Positions 23,063-33,695 of a stretch of 64,000 nt of DNA are shown here, piece after piece. The stretch is from assembly GCA_028455995.1 (NCBI GenBank), contig JABELC010000008.1, forward strand, positions 248,001 to 312,000. The letters run 5' to 3'. The notes under the pieces are model-generated. The model was not told the origin of the DNA, searched no databases, and saw only the letters and a list, made by a program, of their open reading frames with translations. Each line of letters starts with the position of its first letter. The stretch's first letter is position 1. Origin of the DNA: Scleromitrula shiraiana (lineage: Eukaryota > Ascomycota > Leotiomycetes > Helotiales > Sclerotiniaceae). A program made the position numbers and the translations under genes.

Positions 23063-24708
23063 CTTGTTGTGTGTGAAATTCCGTTGGTGTATGAAATGAA
23101 ATAATTTTTGTTCTTGAGAAGATTGTTTGTATGTTCGAGATGCAGAGGATTATTTATCTCTCTTTATTTATAGTTGCTTGAGATTCCTCCATCAATATAT
23201 AATTTTGTACCCTGAGTCAAAGTGAATTCGTTGACTAAATTGACGTGTACTCAGGCCAGTCACATTATATTCAACTGGGCTGACCATATGTATTTTGTAT
23301 CTTGTTTGCGTGACTCTTTTGGAAGAGAAACTTCGATAATATTTTTCTAAGATTCCCACTCATCATACACCATAAAATATGGGTTTTATCTGAATTTAAG
23401 GATGGCGACTATCAAAAGTTTGTGTTGTGTTAGATCTGAATGCCTCTTCGAGATGGTTCTTAAAAAATCTTACCTGTATAGGAAACTCGCTATAATTGGA
23501 TTGATAATTAGTAATGCAATAATGCAAAAACCATGCATGGTATTGAATCTGGGCACTTGAACTTACGATCTTCATCTTGGGACAAAGGCCTGCGGAGTCG
23601 TTCTCAATTTGAAATGACTTCAGTCTCAGCCTCAGCCTGACTTCGAATTTGGTTATTGGTTATTATGCCAATTCAAGTAATTTATTGTTGCGGCTGTCTG
23701 GCAAGGCAGCACCAAAAAGTATGTGGAATATTAAATTTGGTTCGAAAGCTTCTGTGTTGATAATAACGATAGTCAGAGATCGCGAGATTCTATGACAGGA
23801 AAGTTTAGATATTCTTAATGGTATATTCTTCAAAGATGAGACTATATCTGTTTCTCCATGGCTGGCATGCTGGTTCTCTCGCTTCCCCTTTTCTTCACAG
23901 TCAACAACATTGAGTGTTATCTAATTGAGTTGAGCAAGAAGCTTATACCTTGTGTGAACCACCATGTACATTTATGATTTTACCAGTGTAGTAATGTCCC
24001 GGGTACATCATTTTTACTATTCTTTCTCTTGACATGAAGAACGTTGGATTAAACTAAGGCATTCCATTGGTTGGTAAGTCTAACGCAAATCACATTAGTT
24101 CTAGTGACCTAGACGAGTTAATGGCTTGTAGCTTAGCATTATTAAGTACAACTACACATATGCAAAATTTGACTCAACCCTCTAGTTAGTTACTTATGTT
24201 AGTTGTAGTTCTGAATGTTTAGTGATTTGATATACAACCATTATAAATGATTCTGGTTTGAATATCTAAATTCTCAATAGATATTCAAACGGGTTTAATT
24301 TGAAATATATTTCAATATTTATATGTTACAGAAAGGTTTAGAATAAATTTACTTAGAATATTTGCATTTCAAAAAGACATCAAAAAATGGGTTGGCTCGG
24401 TTGAGTAAATATATTCATGTTAATCTATCTACCGTTATGATCACTCCCATACGTAATCACGAATACGTAGCCATCCCATAAACAATGACCCTAAATATAC
24501 TTGCGATGTGTCGAGAAGCAGAAAAACTCCATACGTATTCATAAAGAATATATGCTCCGCAAAATAACTAAAAGGCAATGACAACACTATGTCTGACGAA
24601 TGCTGAGGTCTCATGGGAACTCAAGCGTGTCTTAATATCCATCACCGCACATTCCTTTCCTTGCATTTTTTCTTTCGCACAAGAAAAACATTATTGCGTA
24701 GTTTAGTC
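23063..24708. other. intergenic, nothing coding seen
   Basis: 1.6 kb of AT-rich sequence upstream of the 22130 gene and downstream of the RING gene. It holds a perfect 13-bp inverted repeat (GTTTGAATATCTA at 24256-24268, TAGATATTCAAAC at 24278-24290). No gene is supported. Confidence 0.55.
24256..24290. repeat. 13-bp perfect inverted repeat, 9-nt spacer
   Basis: GTTTGAATATCTA and TAGATATTCAAAC are exact reverse complements. The arm resembles the TAGACATTCAAA motif seen in other intergenic stretches of this window. Confidence 0.8.
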
Positions 24709-25677
24709 TTAATCTGGCGAATTGATATCATCCTCTTCCACATGTCGATTTTCCTCTCTCGAATTCTGAAGTTCGCCTACTTCATGTCGAATTGTATCTT
24801 GCAAGGCTTCATCAACCAATCCCCTATATACAATATCGTCACCTACATGTTGAATGAATCTTCGTTCTTGTCTAACTCTCTCAATCAGTCCCTCAATATC
24901 ATTCGTCATTGATCGGTTCGCAACGTGTAGTGCTTCCACACGTCCCGAAAGTCTATCCATCGCTACTTGAAGTATTTGCGCACGCTCCGATATATTTTCT
25001 AGCTGACCCAGAAGTGTATCTTCCTGGCTCCCAACTGTCTCCACATGTGTCTCTTCGGCAATTCGCGGAAAAGAGATCCGATTCCGACACATAGGACAAG
25101 TGCTTTTGCTCTCTAACCAACGACGCACACAATGTCTTCCAAAAATATGTGGGCAGTCGATCATCTTGCATGGCTCATGCAAGTTCGGTTCTTCGGTGGT
25201 TGAAATGGGATCGTATGGGTCGGTGCAAAAGCAGAGATCAAGTTTTGATAAGTCTGTTTGAGGGGGGAGACGTTGAATAACTGCATCGATGTTGCGTCGA
25301 GTTCGCTCTCGTGATGGCATGGTCATGACTCTCTCATGTCCAATTGGATCAAGGCTTGTTACAGTAGCGTGAGGTATGGCCCGAGATCTCAAGTCTTCGA
25401 TATGCCAATGTTCTGGTACAATACGATCATTTTGCGGAATCGGCTGTCCCCTACGACCTGGTACTGAACCTGAGTCATCCTGAAAGTGATTTCCCATCAT
25501 CTCAAAAATGGAGGGGCGGTCTGATGTTTCGATTGGAGAAGATTGAACCAACTGAGTAGGAGGAGCGGTTTGCTGTGTTGGAGAAACGATTCGCTGAAAA
25601 TCTCGCAAGCTAGGAGAATTACTGAGCGGTGGTAAGGAAGGATGAGAATCGGAGTTGTTCTCTTGCTGATCCGACAT
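24709..25677 (-). CDS. RING-finger protein, probable E3 ubiquitin ligase
   Basis: A single exon of 322 residues. The N-terminal 140 residues are Ser/Pro/Gln-rich and probably disordered. A RING finger lies at about 149-197: CFC, then C170 and CPHIFGRHC with its His, then CPMC, matching a C3HC4/C3H2C3 zinc-binding pattern with the usual Trp (RRWL) before the last pair. Residues about 210-300 are Leu/Ile-rich heptads (LLGQLENISERAQILQVAMD) suggesting a coiled coil for dimerisation. RING domains recruit an E2 enzyme and pass ubiquitin to a bound target; the target is unknown. No membrane segment or signal peptide is seen. Confidence 0.87.
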   Translation of the reverse strand: MSDQQENNSDSHPSLPPLSNSPSLRDFQRIVSPTQQTAPPTQLVQSSPIETSDRPSIFEMMGNHFQDDSGSVPGRRGQPIPQNDRIVPEHWHIEDLRSRAIPHATVTSLDPIGHERVMTMPSRERTRRNIDAVIQRLPPQTDLSKLDLCFCTDPYDPISTTEEPNLHEPCKMIDCPHIFGRHCVRRWLESKSTCPMCRNRISFPRIAEETHVETVGSQEDTLLGQLENISERAQILQVAMDRLSGRVEALHVANRSMTNDIEGLIERVRQERRFIQHVGDDIVYRGLVDEALQDTIRHEVGELQNSREENRHVEEDDINSPD

Positions 25678-26444
25678 GATGGAGTTGGCCGAATCAAGAA
25701 GCCAAAAACTGCTTCAAAGTGCAGCAGGTAGATATTGCGATGGAGAAGTCGCCAAATGTTGTAATATTGATGCGACAAAGTTTTGTAAGATGTTGTTGAT
25801 GATCAACAAGATAGATTGCTTTGTAGTTAAGGTTGTGATATTAAAGTATTTTAGATTTGGGAGTTAAGTTGAGAGAAAATGTTCCTTAAGTAGTAAAAGT
25901 TATGAGAAGTACGGCTGGGTTTTACGGTACATAAAGACTCCATAGACGACTCGCTTGTAGAATAATGAATCACTATAGATCAAAACGAATGACTTCCAAA
26001 GACCAGTACTTTCAGCTGTACTAACGAGAGTGGAGTTTTTACAGAAGGAATGACATACCGGCAGGTGCCTAGAAGTGAACTGCCGTAGATTTTACTGCTT
26101 GATCATGGATATGTAGACGAGCTAATCGTACGGTAGTCACCCACATTAGACTTAGTGAATACGAAGTAGTTGATGGTGATATTAACACTTCCACGTCGGT
26201 GTATTTTAGATCAGACATTAAATAGTGAATACAGCAACACTGTTTTTCACCCTTTGGAATTGATCCCGAAAATCCTTCAATAAAACATGATGCAGAAAGT
26301 ATATGTAGTTAAACAACCTTGAAGTTTGCATGACTATGCGACTGGCATTATATGATTGAATGAGTAGTGAGATGCTCGAACTGCGTGCTAAAATAACCTA
26401 GAGAATATAGAACTAATCCGGATGCCAACTTCCTAAATTCCATT
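25678..26444. other. intergenic, RING gene promoter side
   Basis: This lies between the RING gene start and the 3' end of the monooxygenase gene. Nothing coding or repetitive stands out. Confidence 0.55.
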
Positions 26445-28701
26445 CTAGACCTTTTTTTCGATCATTGTTAGTAAAGACGCCCCTCCAAGAAGACCAATCT
26501 TAAACCATTTCTTGATCAACTCATCCAAACCTAATCCACTTCCCGATGTTCTTTTCTTGTAGAAATCCACAATAGCGAGTCCAAAGGCTAGTACTCGAAT
26601 TGTATTTTTGGTGTGCTTCTTCAACAAACCTTTACGGGTGTATGAGATGTTCCAATCTCTCCATGTAGGAAACATGCAGCTAAAGGCGTAGAAGACTTGA
26701 GAGTAGCTTTTGTTGATACAATGATTAGTATTCGTTAATCAAATATGGAAGATTGGACATACGGATATGTATTCGAGTTCCATCCATCTTTACTCAAGTA
26801 CCAATTATTGGCACCGCCAGATGTCCATATCATTTTCTTTAGAGCGGTTTGCATTTCCCGAGTCCATTTCATTTCGGCCTCTTTCTTGACTTCTACTTTG
26901 ACGATATCGCCACTAAGTATCGGTTTGATGAATTTCAAAGTGTGGCCCACTATGTTTTCTGTTGTGAAGATGACGGAGGTATGGCCTGTAAAGCAGTTGG
27001 GACCAACTAGAGTAAAGAAGTTGGGAAATCCATCCATTGCGGTTCCCATATACATTTGTGGACCTCCTCTCTGTTCAAAGACATCATGAAGTCTTTGTCC
27101 TTCTTTGCCATATACTGTTAGAGGATGAAACCACTTGGTCGTTTCAAACCCATTTGCTAGAACAATAACATCAGCTGGAATGGTGGTTTGATCGGTCGAG
27201 GCAGAGCTTTCGACATTTTCGGAGGGATATGTACGACCTGGGCCAATTGTAACGGAGGTCTCTCCTACACTAGTCAACGGGCGTGTTGTAAGGTCGATTT
27301 TAGGATCCTGTAAACTAGGATACCAATTGGCATCGAAGATTCTTCGTTTACAGCCAACCCCGTAGTTAGGTGTCAATATTTCGTGGTATTGTTCAGGAAC
27401 GGCTTCTCTCATATAAGCAAGTGAGGCGGCTTCGGACTTCGCACGTTCTTTGTTGTTGAATGAACCAGATCCAAATAAACGAAAATCGTATTCACAAGCG
27501 GCTGCAACAGTGGTACGAAAAAATTTGTTGAAGCCAGGAACATAAGTACTAAAGATGGGCGACCATTTCGCCCAAGCCTTTTCTCCAAATGGAGCTACCG
27601 GTCTTCGTGAGACCCATGGTGGTGATTTCATGATCTGAGTGACAGATTTTGCGCCATATTCTTTAGTGAGTTGAGGTACAAACTGGGCTGCGCTGCATCC
27701 TGTTCCGATAACTACCACATCTTTATCTTTCAATTCAACATCATATCTCCAGCGTGCAGAATGGAAAATCTCCCCCTTGAATGAGTCTTTTCCGGGAACA
27801 TTGTCGGGCCATATTTTAGGTTCCACCAGACCTCCAACGGCGCTGATCAACACTTTACATCGGATTTTCTCTTCTCGAATATATACAGAGCTGTATCCGT
27901 GGGTTTTGGTTTTATAAGCCCGGTCATATTCACTCAAGTCGCCAGCTCCAACAACTAAGTGTTGCAACATCACTTCCCAAATTTGCTCAGACTCAATCCA
28001 ACGTGCCTCTCGAACATCGGTATTGTTCTGAATCTTATCCACAACATTATACCTTTCACAGACAGTCTGTAAATATTCTACAATCTCAGGACCTTCTGGG
28101 TGGAAATGTGACCAATCATACTTGGGGCAGAATGAAAAAGAATAGAAGATAGAAGGACTACAAAAGTCAATGTGCTAAATTAACATGAGAATTACAGAAG
28201 GGTTGCTGCAGTTGGTGAACCATCTCTCAAGTGAATAGCCAGAACATCCTATTATCTGATTCGATATTGAACAATATTAGATTGTTCATTCAATGATCAG
28301 ATTATTGGAAGACATAGTGGTGGCTTTTCATAATACAATGATCCACGAGCTAATACACCCCCTTCGGTGAAGAGTAAATCGGACTTACATGTCACATGCT
28401 ACACCAGGATATCGATTAATCCACCACGTTCCTCCGATACCAGATTGTCTATCAAAGATGCGGTATTGATCGAAACCAAGAGCCTCCTTCAATCGACATC
28501 CCATAGCAATGCCGGATTCTCCGGCCCCAATAATGACTATGGGATAATAGGTGTATTGGCGATGCTCATAGTCCTTTCGGATCTTGTTTCCATACTGTAA
28601 TGATTACAAGAGGAATTAGCCGTTCTTCTCTATCAGTATATCGATATACTATATCGACTTACAGTAGTTTGATTGCTTTCTTTAGCTTGAGCTGACATCA
28701 T
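26445..28701 (-). CDS. Baeyer-Villiger-type flavin monooxygenase
   Basis: FAD- and NADPH-dependent; the family inserts oxygen next to a ketone or oxidises soft heteroatoms. Exons 28701-28663, 28594-28389, 28157-26763 and 26706-26445 join in frame to 633 residues. The last intron has a GTATGT donor and TACTAATC branch site; without splicing the frame would stop early at 26735. The FAD Rossmann motif GAGESG lies at 36-41, and GGTWWINRYPG follows. The Baeyer-Villiger fingerprint FxGxxxHxxxW is FKGEIFHSARW at about 208-218, and the NADPH site GTGCSA is at about 233-238. The C-terminal 85 residues contain one possible membrane-associated stretch. The substrate is unknown; no biosynthetic cluster surrounds it. 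It is divergent from the JmjC gene with a 600-bp shared promoter. Confidence 0.92.
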
Positions 28702-29299
28702 GTATGTTCTCGACCAATACCATCAAATAGCCAGACTAATATATCAAAGTTGACACAACCAGTACAAAATGAAGAAGAGTCGAGTACTACTAGATTCTTT
28801 GTTGATTGATGATGAATACCCTCAAAGCTTAACCCGATATTAAATGATAGCTTGTTTGATTCAACGAAATGGGATATAAAGGAATTCAATAACATAGCGA
28901 GAGGGTCGACAACCCCCCGCTCTCTTGCGCAAGCCACTTGCATGCCCAGGTGCTATATTCTGAACCGGACCGAGGTTCGGAACTTGGAGCTCCGTTTTTG
29001 GCAGGTTACACATGAGGTATGAGGTAGTATTGCTGCATCGATATCTTGATGATAAATCTAATGAACATACATTTTTTAATCCCTAGATATAGTACTTAGG
29101 ATGTCAATGATATTAGAAATGGTGCTCAATATCTAGGTATTAAAATACATACGGTACCGGTATAGCTATGAAGTTTCTTTAGCGTTAAAAGCTCCACTTC
29201 GGTTCGGTTGAGCCATTCCTTCCCGGTTACCCGGCACACTACCGAGCTGAGCATCCGAATCTTTACACTGATCCCAAATATGATCAATCAACATGCGAT
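28702..29299. promoter_or_regulatory. divergent promoter, monooxygenase / JmjC genes
   Basis: The 598 bp between two divergent start codons must hold both promoters. It includes a short out-of-frame ATG at 29293 that stops within 12 codons and overlaps the JmjC start codon at 29300, so it may act as an inhibitory upstream ORF. I do not recognise specific factor sites. Confidence 0.55.
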
Positions 29300-30307
29300 A
29301 TGCGAAAACTACCGGTATCAGTATATAATAAGATACAGATACGATTGAGGTTTCCAGCTCGTAGATACCACAGTCTACCACCTGTTCCAACAGTTAATCG
29401 TCAATTTGATCTCGATGTGTTCAGGCGAAGAGCTTTTATCCCAGAGAAGCCTATCTTTATAGCGACGGGAAATGATGGAGGATTGAACAATATATCAATA
29501 CCTGCAGCTACTAAATGGTTCTCTACTCCTGACAGAGATACAGATAATTCTTTGCTAGGTTCCTCGCACCAACATCTCATACCTTCGCGCGAATATCTCT
29601 CCTCCTTTGAAACCACCATTCTTCCCTACGAATTAACCATCTCACACGACTCGCTCAACAAAGTCATTGAATGGCACCGCACACAGGAAGCACTATCTAG
29701 TGAGATCATCTCCAAGTATTTATGTCCACTTCTCAGCGCAGATAATCGTACTCACACCTTCCATCATTTCTACGCGCCACTCTCCCTCTTCCTCCACGCC
29801 AATAATCCGGCAATCCCTCCGCTTCCACAACTCTACATCGCGCAAGCGCAGATCGCAGATCTGCCATCCCAATTACAAGATGATTTACCTACACCGAGAA
29901 TCGTGAAAGAGGCGGGGAAGGGAGATATCTATGACGCGAATATCTGGATGGGTATACCACCTACATATACGCCACTGCATCGAGATCCGAATCCAAATCT
30001 ATTTGTACAATTAGTTAGTGAAAAGCGTGTGAGAATATTTGCACCAACCATCGGAGCATCTATATATCGGAGTGTGCAGCATAAGATTGGGGCTACAGGT
30101 GGAGGAAAACTGAGAGGTATGGAAATGATGGAAGGGCAGGAGAGACTCTTTCTGGATGAATATGTTTGGGGTGAAAATGTCACAGAAGAAGGACTTGAAG
30201 TCGTAGTAGGTCCTGGGGATGCATTATTCATACCGAAAGGTTGGTGGCATAGCATCAAAAGTGTCGGTGATGGAGTAACAGCTTCTGTCAATTGGTGGTT
30301 CAGGTAA
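29300..30307 (+). CDS. JmjC / cupin-8 Fe(II)-2-oxoglutarate hydroxylase, probably mitochondrial
   Basis: A single exon of 335 residues. Residues 1-30 are rich in Arg, Tyr and hydrophobics without acids (RLRFPARRYHS), like a mitochondrial presequence. The catalytic fold is C-terminal: the HxD pair of the iron site is in TPLHRDPNPNLFVQL, and the distal His is in FIPKGWWHSIKSVG, followed by VNWWFR. These are the marks of the JmjC/cupin-8 family, relatives of FIH1 and TYW5, which hydroxylate proteins or RNA bases rather than demethylating histones. No PHD, JmjN or DNA-binding domain is present. The ATG at 29300 is chosen; the ATG at 29293 leads to an immediate stop. The substrate is unknown. Confidence 0.88.
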   Translation: MRKLPVSVYNKIQIRLRFPARRYHSLPPVPTVNRQFDLDVFRRRAFIPEKPIFIATGNDGGLNNISIPAATKWFSTPDRDTDNSLLGSSHQHLIPSREYLSSFETTILPYELTISHDSLNKVIEWHRTQEALSSEIISKYLCPLLSADNRTHTFHHFYAPLSLFLHANNPAIPPLPQLYIAQAQIADLPSQLQDDLPTPRIVKEAGKGDIYDANIWMGIPPTYTPLHRDPNPNLFVQLVSEKRVRIFAPTIGASIYRSVQHKIGATGGGKLRGMEMMEGQERLFLDEYVWGENVTEEGLEVVVGPGDALFIPKGWWHSIKSVGDGVTASVNWWFR

Positions 30308-30636
30308 AGGACTAAATAAGATACCCTCCTGCAAGAGCTCTAAATCCCGATATCTCCCACACATCCGCCCATCGAGCTAATCCATTTTCTAATATCCATT
30401 TGGAATACAGATCTTGGAAAATATTTTAGATAATTCTTTCTAAAGTATCTACTCAGCATACAGGCATTCAAGTATTGCTTCGGATGATTCATTCTTGATT
30501 AATTAAATGAATTATAGACATTCAAACATTAAAATAGATGATTACTCGTTAGCTGAATAGACATTCAAATTTGATCGGCTCGCATTCAATTATTTGTATC
30601 CCATCTCTTTCCTCGAAAGCAAATCCTAGTATCTCA
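30308..30636. other. convergent 3' intergenic region with dispersed motif
   Basis: Holds two direct copies of TAGACATTCAAA (30515 and 30558) and a following GGCTCGCATTC (30577), related to copies near 31807, 45859 and 53843. No gene is seen. Confidence 0.6.
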
Positions 30637-31324
30637 CTACTGAGCCGCCTTTTCCTTTTTCTTCTCCTTCAATCTCTTGAACAAACTCAAGTCCAGTGGA
30701 AACCTCTCTCCCATCCACATAGCCCTCTGCGTATGATCTCTTTCCTCATCCAATGGATCTCCCTTCTCATCTACCGTATTTGGATGAACTAAAACACTCA
30801 AAGGACCCCGGTTGATAAGTAACCAAGGAATAAAGGCACCGAACTGTTCGGGCGTGAATAGATTTACTTCGAACATTGCTGTTGGATGTGGTCCTATTGG
30901 TTGCTCCCAAAATCTGTAGATGCGGAGTTCAGGGACTATTCCTTTTGCATTAGCTTATCTTGTCTGTTCAAGCATCAAATATAGCATTATATACATTCTC
31001 TTCTAATCCTCTCCCATAATTCTTTTGCATATTTGGCTTGTTCGGTGTTCTTCTGGAAATGATATATGTGCACATCACTACGGAATCCATACAATTAGTC
31101 TTTTATCATCTACATATGGTCGAAGTCTAAGATAGAAAAACTCACAAAGCACCCCGAGGCCCACTGTCCAATGGCTCACAGAATATCTCATAACTCTTAC
31201 TCTTTACTCCTGTTTCCGGATTCACGAGACTTTTCCCATCTGAAGATATCTCATTACCGAGTGGGGGAAGGTTTTCGTAGTTAAGGAGGGGAGAGGGGTA
31301 TGTATAAAGGGAGGGGTCGGCCAT
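30637..31324 (-). CDS. DOPA 4,5-dioxygenase family protein
   Basis: Three exons (31324-31146, 31077-30995, 30935-30637; phases 2 and 1) give 186 residues. The family (PF08883) cleaves catechol rings extradiol; the characterised fly-agaric enzyme opens DOPA toward betalain pigments, but most ascomycete members have no known substrate. Family signatures are visible: FDVHIYHFQ with conserved His residues, FPELRIYRFWEQPIGPHP, FIPWLLINRGPLSVLVHPNT and RDHTQRAMWMGE. The first 60 residues are a variable leader and the C-terminus is a short Lys-rich tail. The exon model restores the HxH segment that no single frame contains. It is convergent with the JmjC gene. Its presence adds another possible aromatic-ring-opening enzyme to the window, though it is 20 kb from the homogentisate pair. 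Confidence 0.9.
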
Positions 31325-33695
31325 CTTTCGTTATTCTCTTGGCGATTTCGAGATTAGGATTGATTTTGATTTTGATTTTGTTTTTTGAATGTTTTGATGT
31401 TTGATTAGACTTGCTGTATTCTCTGAGCAGTCCAGCTTCCTTATATATATCTCTCTTTGCTTCACTTCAATTCACTTCACGCCATAACGGCTAAAATCAG
31501 TGAGTAACCCAAGAATGAGGGGCAGTTTGACCCATAAAAAATGATGCAAAATGTCTGGTGTTTTAGAGGTTATGTATGATATGTCAGCAGGACCTCTCTT
31601 TTAGGTAATCATTCAGAAATTCTGATCAATGATCTGCTGAACAATGATTATGAAGCATTTTGGCATCTACCACTAGTACTTCGAATATTCGCATCAAGCT
31701 GTTGAAGTTCTGAATGTCCATTCGACAGATGTACAATCATATATAAATCTTAATTTATGGATATATATAGTATTCAAAAGATATTTGAATATAAATGTTT
31801 TGAGGCGACATTCATAAATAGATTAGCTCGCATTCGCCATGACTTTTATATCCATCAGATGGATATCTACTGGGTAACCAAACCAATAGGACTCCCCATA
31901 TGTTTAACAAACGCCATTCTACTTATTTTTCTACTCTCCTGATAGATGGAAGATATGTAGTTTGCGCGTATAGTTTGTGCGTATCAATAATTATGTATTA
32001 AAATATATATCGCATATTGTTCATACGGCCATATCTTCCAACCAGCAAACAGTTTCCCCACTCTTCGATAGATATCTGATCTTCTAGAACTCATCTAGAA
32101 CCATCAATAACAGTATCCTTGCCGGGCAATCATATACAAATCTCGGATGAAGAGCCTTGACTTCCCTCTTAATCAAATGAAGACAAACTAAACGGCTCAG
32201 GCTTACACTTACAACATGTCATCATTATGTTCAAACCCCTGACACTTGCTGAGCGGGTAGCCTTGAGAAATTGTAACTGCAGCCGGTTCTATCTTTATAC
32301 CATCCATTTAACGGAAACCACCTTCCCAATTCGAACAGTCTACTTAGAGCGAATCGTCATTCAGCCTATCTCGTTCATCCCCCTACCGCAGTAAAACTCC
32401 AGGTCGAGATAATCTGAAACATTTGGAGCTCACATATGGACAAAAGGTTCGAAGGACATATCAAGTACTCGTTCTGTTCTCCAGAGAACATTTCCACTAT
32501 TAATATTACAAGATGCTGACAGCTTAGCAATATTCTTGGTAATGCCAGATTTTCAGAAAGCATGCAATTCGATTCCTGATTAAGACATCACTGTGATGAA
32601 ACGCAGAGATCTGGTGTCATTTAAAGATTCCATTTCCGCGGTTGGAGCCAATAGAATTATCTATCACTCAAGACATCCGTACTTGTCTATAAGATGACAA
32701 GGTTTACATCAGCCTTACCAATCGTTGTCCCTGTTCTGCAACCAGGATTTTGAGGTTTACCGCCTGGGTTGATTGATACCGAGCAAAAATGGCTTGCACA
32801 GCATCGCGCATATCATTCGCACTTTGTAGGTTCACACGATCTGACAACAAACAATATCATTGGCACATTTACGCAAACACTGCATCATATTTCTAAATTT
32901 CTACTTTTGACCTTCTGGATTGGACTATAAACGAATTGCATCAATGATTTCCAAACAGCCGCATTCGCATTCTAAAGTTACAGTATCTTCCTGTGGCACC
33001 ACTTCTAAATTCCGAGCAATGCGAATTTAGGATAATGGTAAGGGAGGACTTATTAATTTGCTTGCTAGGATTCTCCAAATCTGCGAAAATAAGGAGCCAA
33101 TTACAATAAGATATTGCTTAACATTTCATTGAATTCGTTGGGACTAGGATATAAGCGGGGAAACTTATTTAACATATACCCAGGTATTCTTTAACAATAT
33201 TAACAGTAGCACGTCGAGAGTCGAGAGTTTCTTCCTAACTCTTCCTGGGTTCTCTCTACGAAGTCGCGCTTCTGGTGTCATTAACATCTCCAAGCCACAA
33301 ACGACGATGACTTGTCCACAGGGCTGATAGAACTCCTGCATTCGAACCATAGGAGCCTTGTAAAATTGTAAGATACATCTCCCCCCCCTTCTTAAGATCG
33401 CTACAGGGCTTGATATCCGTATCTTTAGTGGACAAAATTCACAGGAGTGTCGGTGGTCCCGACAAACTAGCGATCTTCGGATTTCTCAAAATTGAACCCC
33501 CAATCATTCATATCAACATTATTTCTTCCTTATATCTAGAGCATCATGGGAAATAGAGGCATTCTTTCAATATCAATCGAGACCCGTTTAATTTATATTT
33601 ATCATTCGTTTCCAATGTCAATTCTTTACTCACATTCTTATAGATACCCTGTCAGATACATTGTTTAATTACTGGCCTTTAAAGCGGTTAACGTT
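31325..33695. other. intergenic, upstream of the Zn(2)Cys(6) gene
   Basis: 2.4 kb without a supported gene. A copy of the dispersed motif lies at 31807-31835 and a related TGAATGTCC at 31711-31719. A C-run is at about 33383. The right part is the promoter of the transcription factor starting at 33696. Confidence 0.55.

Noticed and set aside
33301..33360. TTCGAA-containing sequence resembling a tRNA T-arm on the minus strand
   Set aside because: The T-stem does not pair correctly and no D-arm, anticodon arm or acceptor stem can be built; no tRNA was found elsewhere either.
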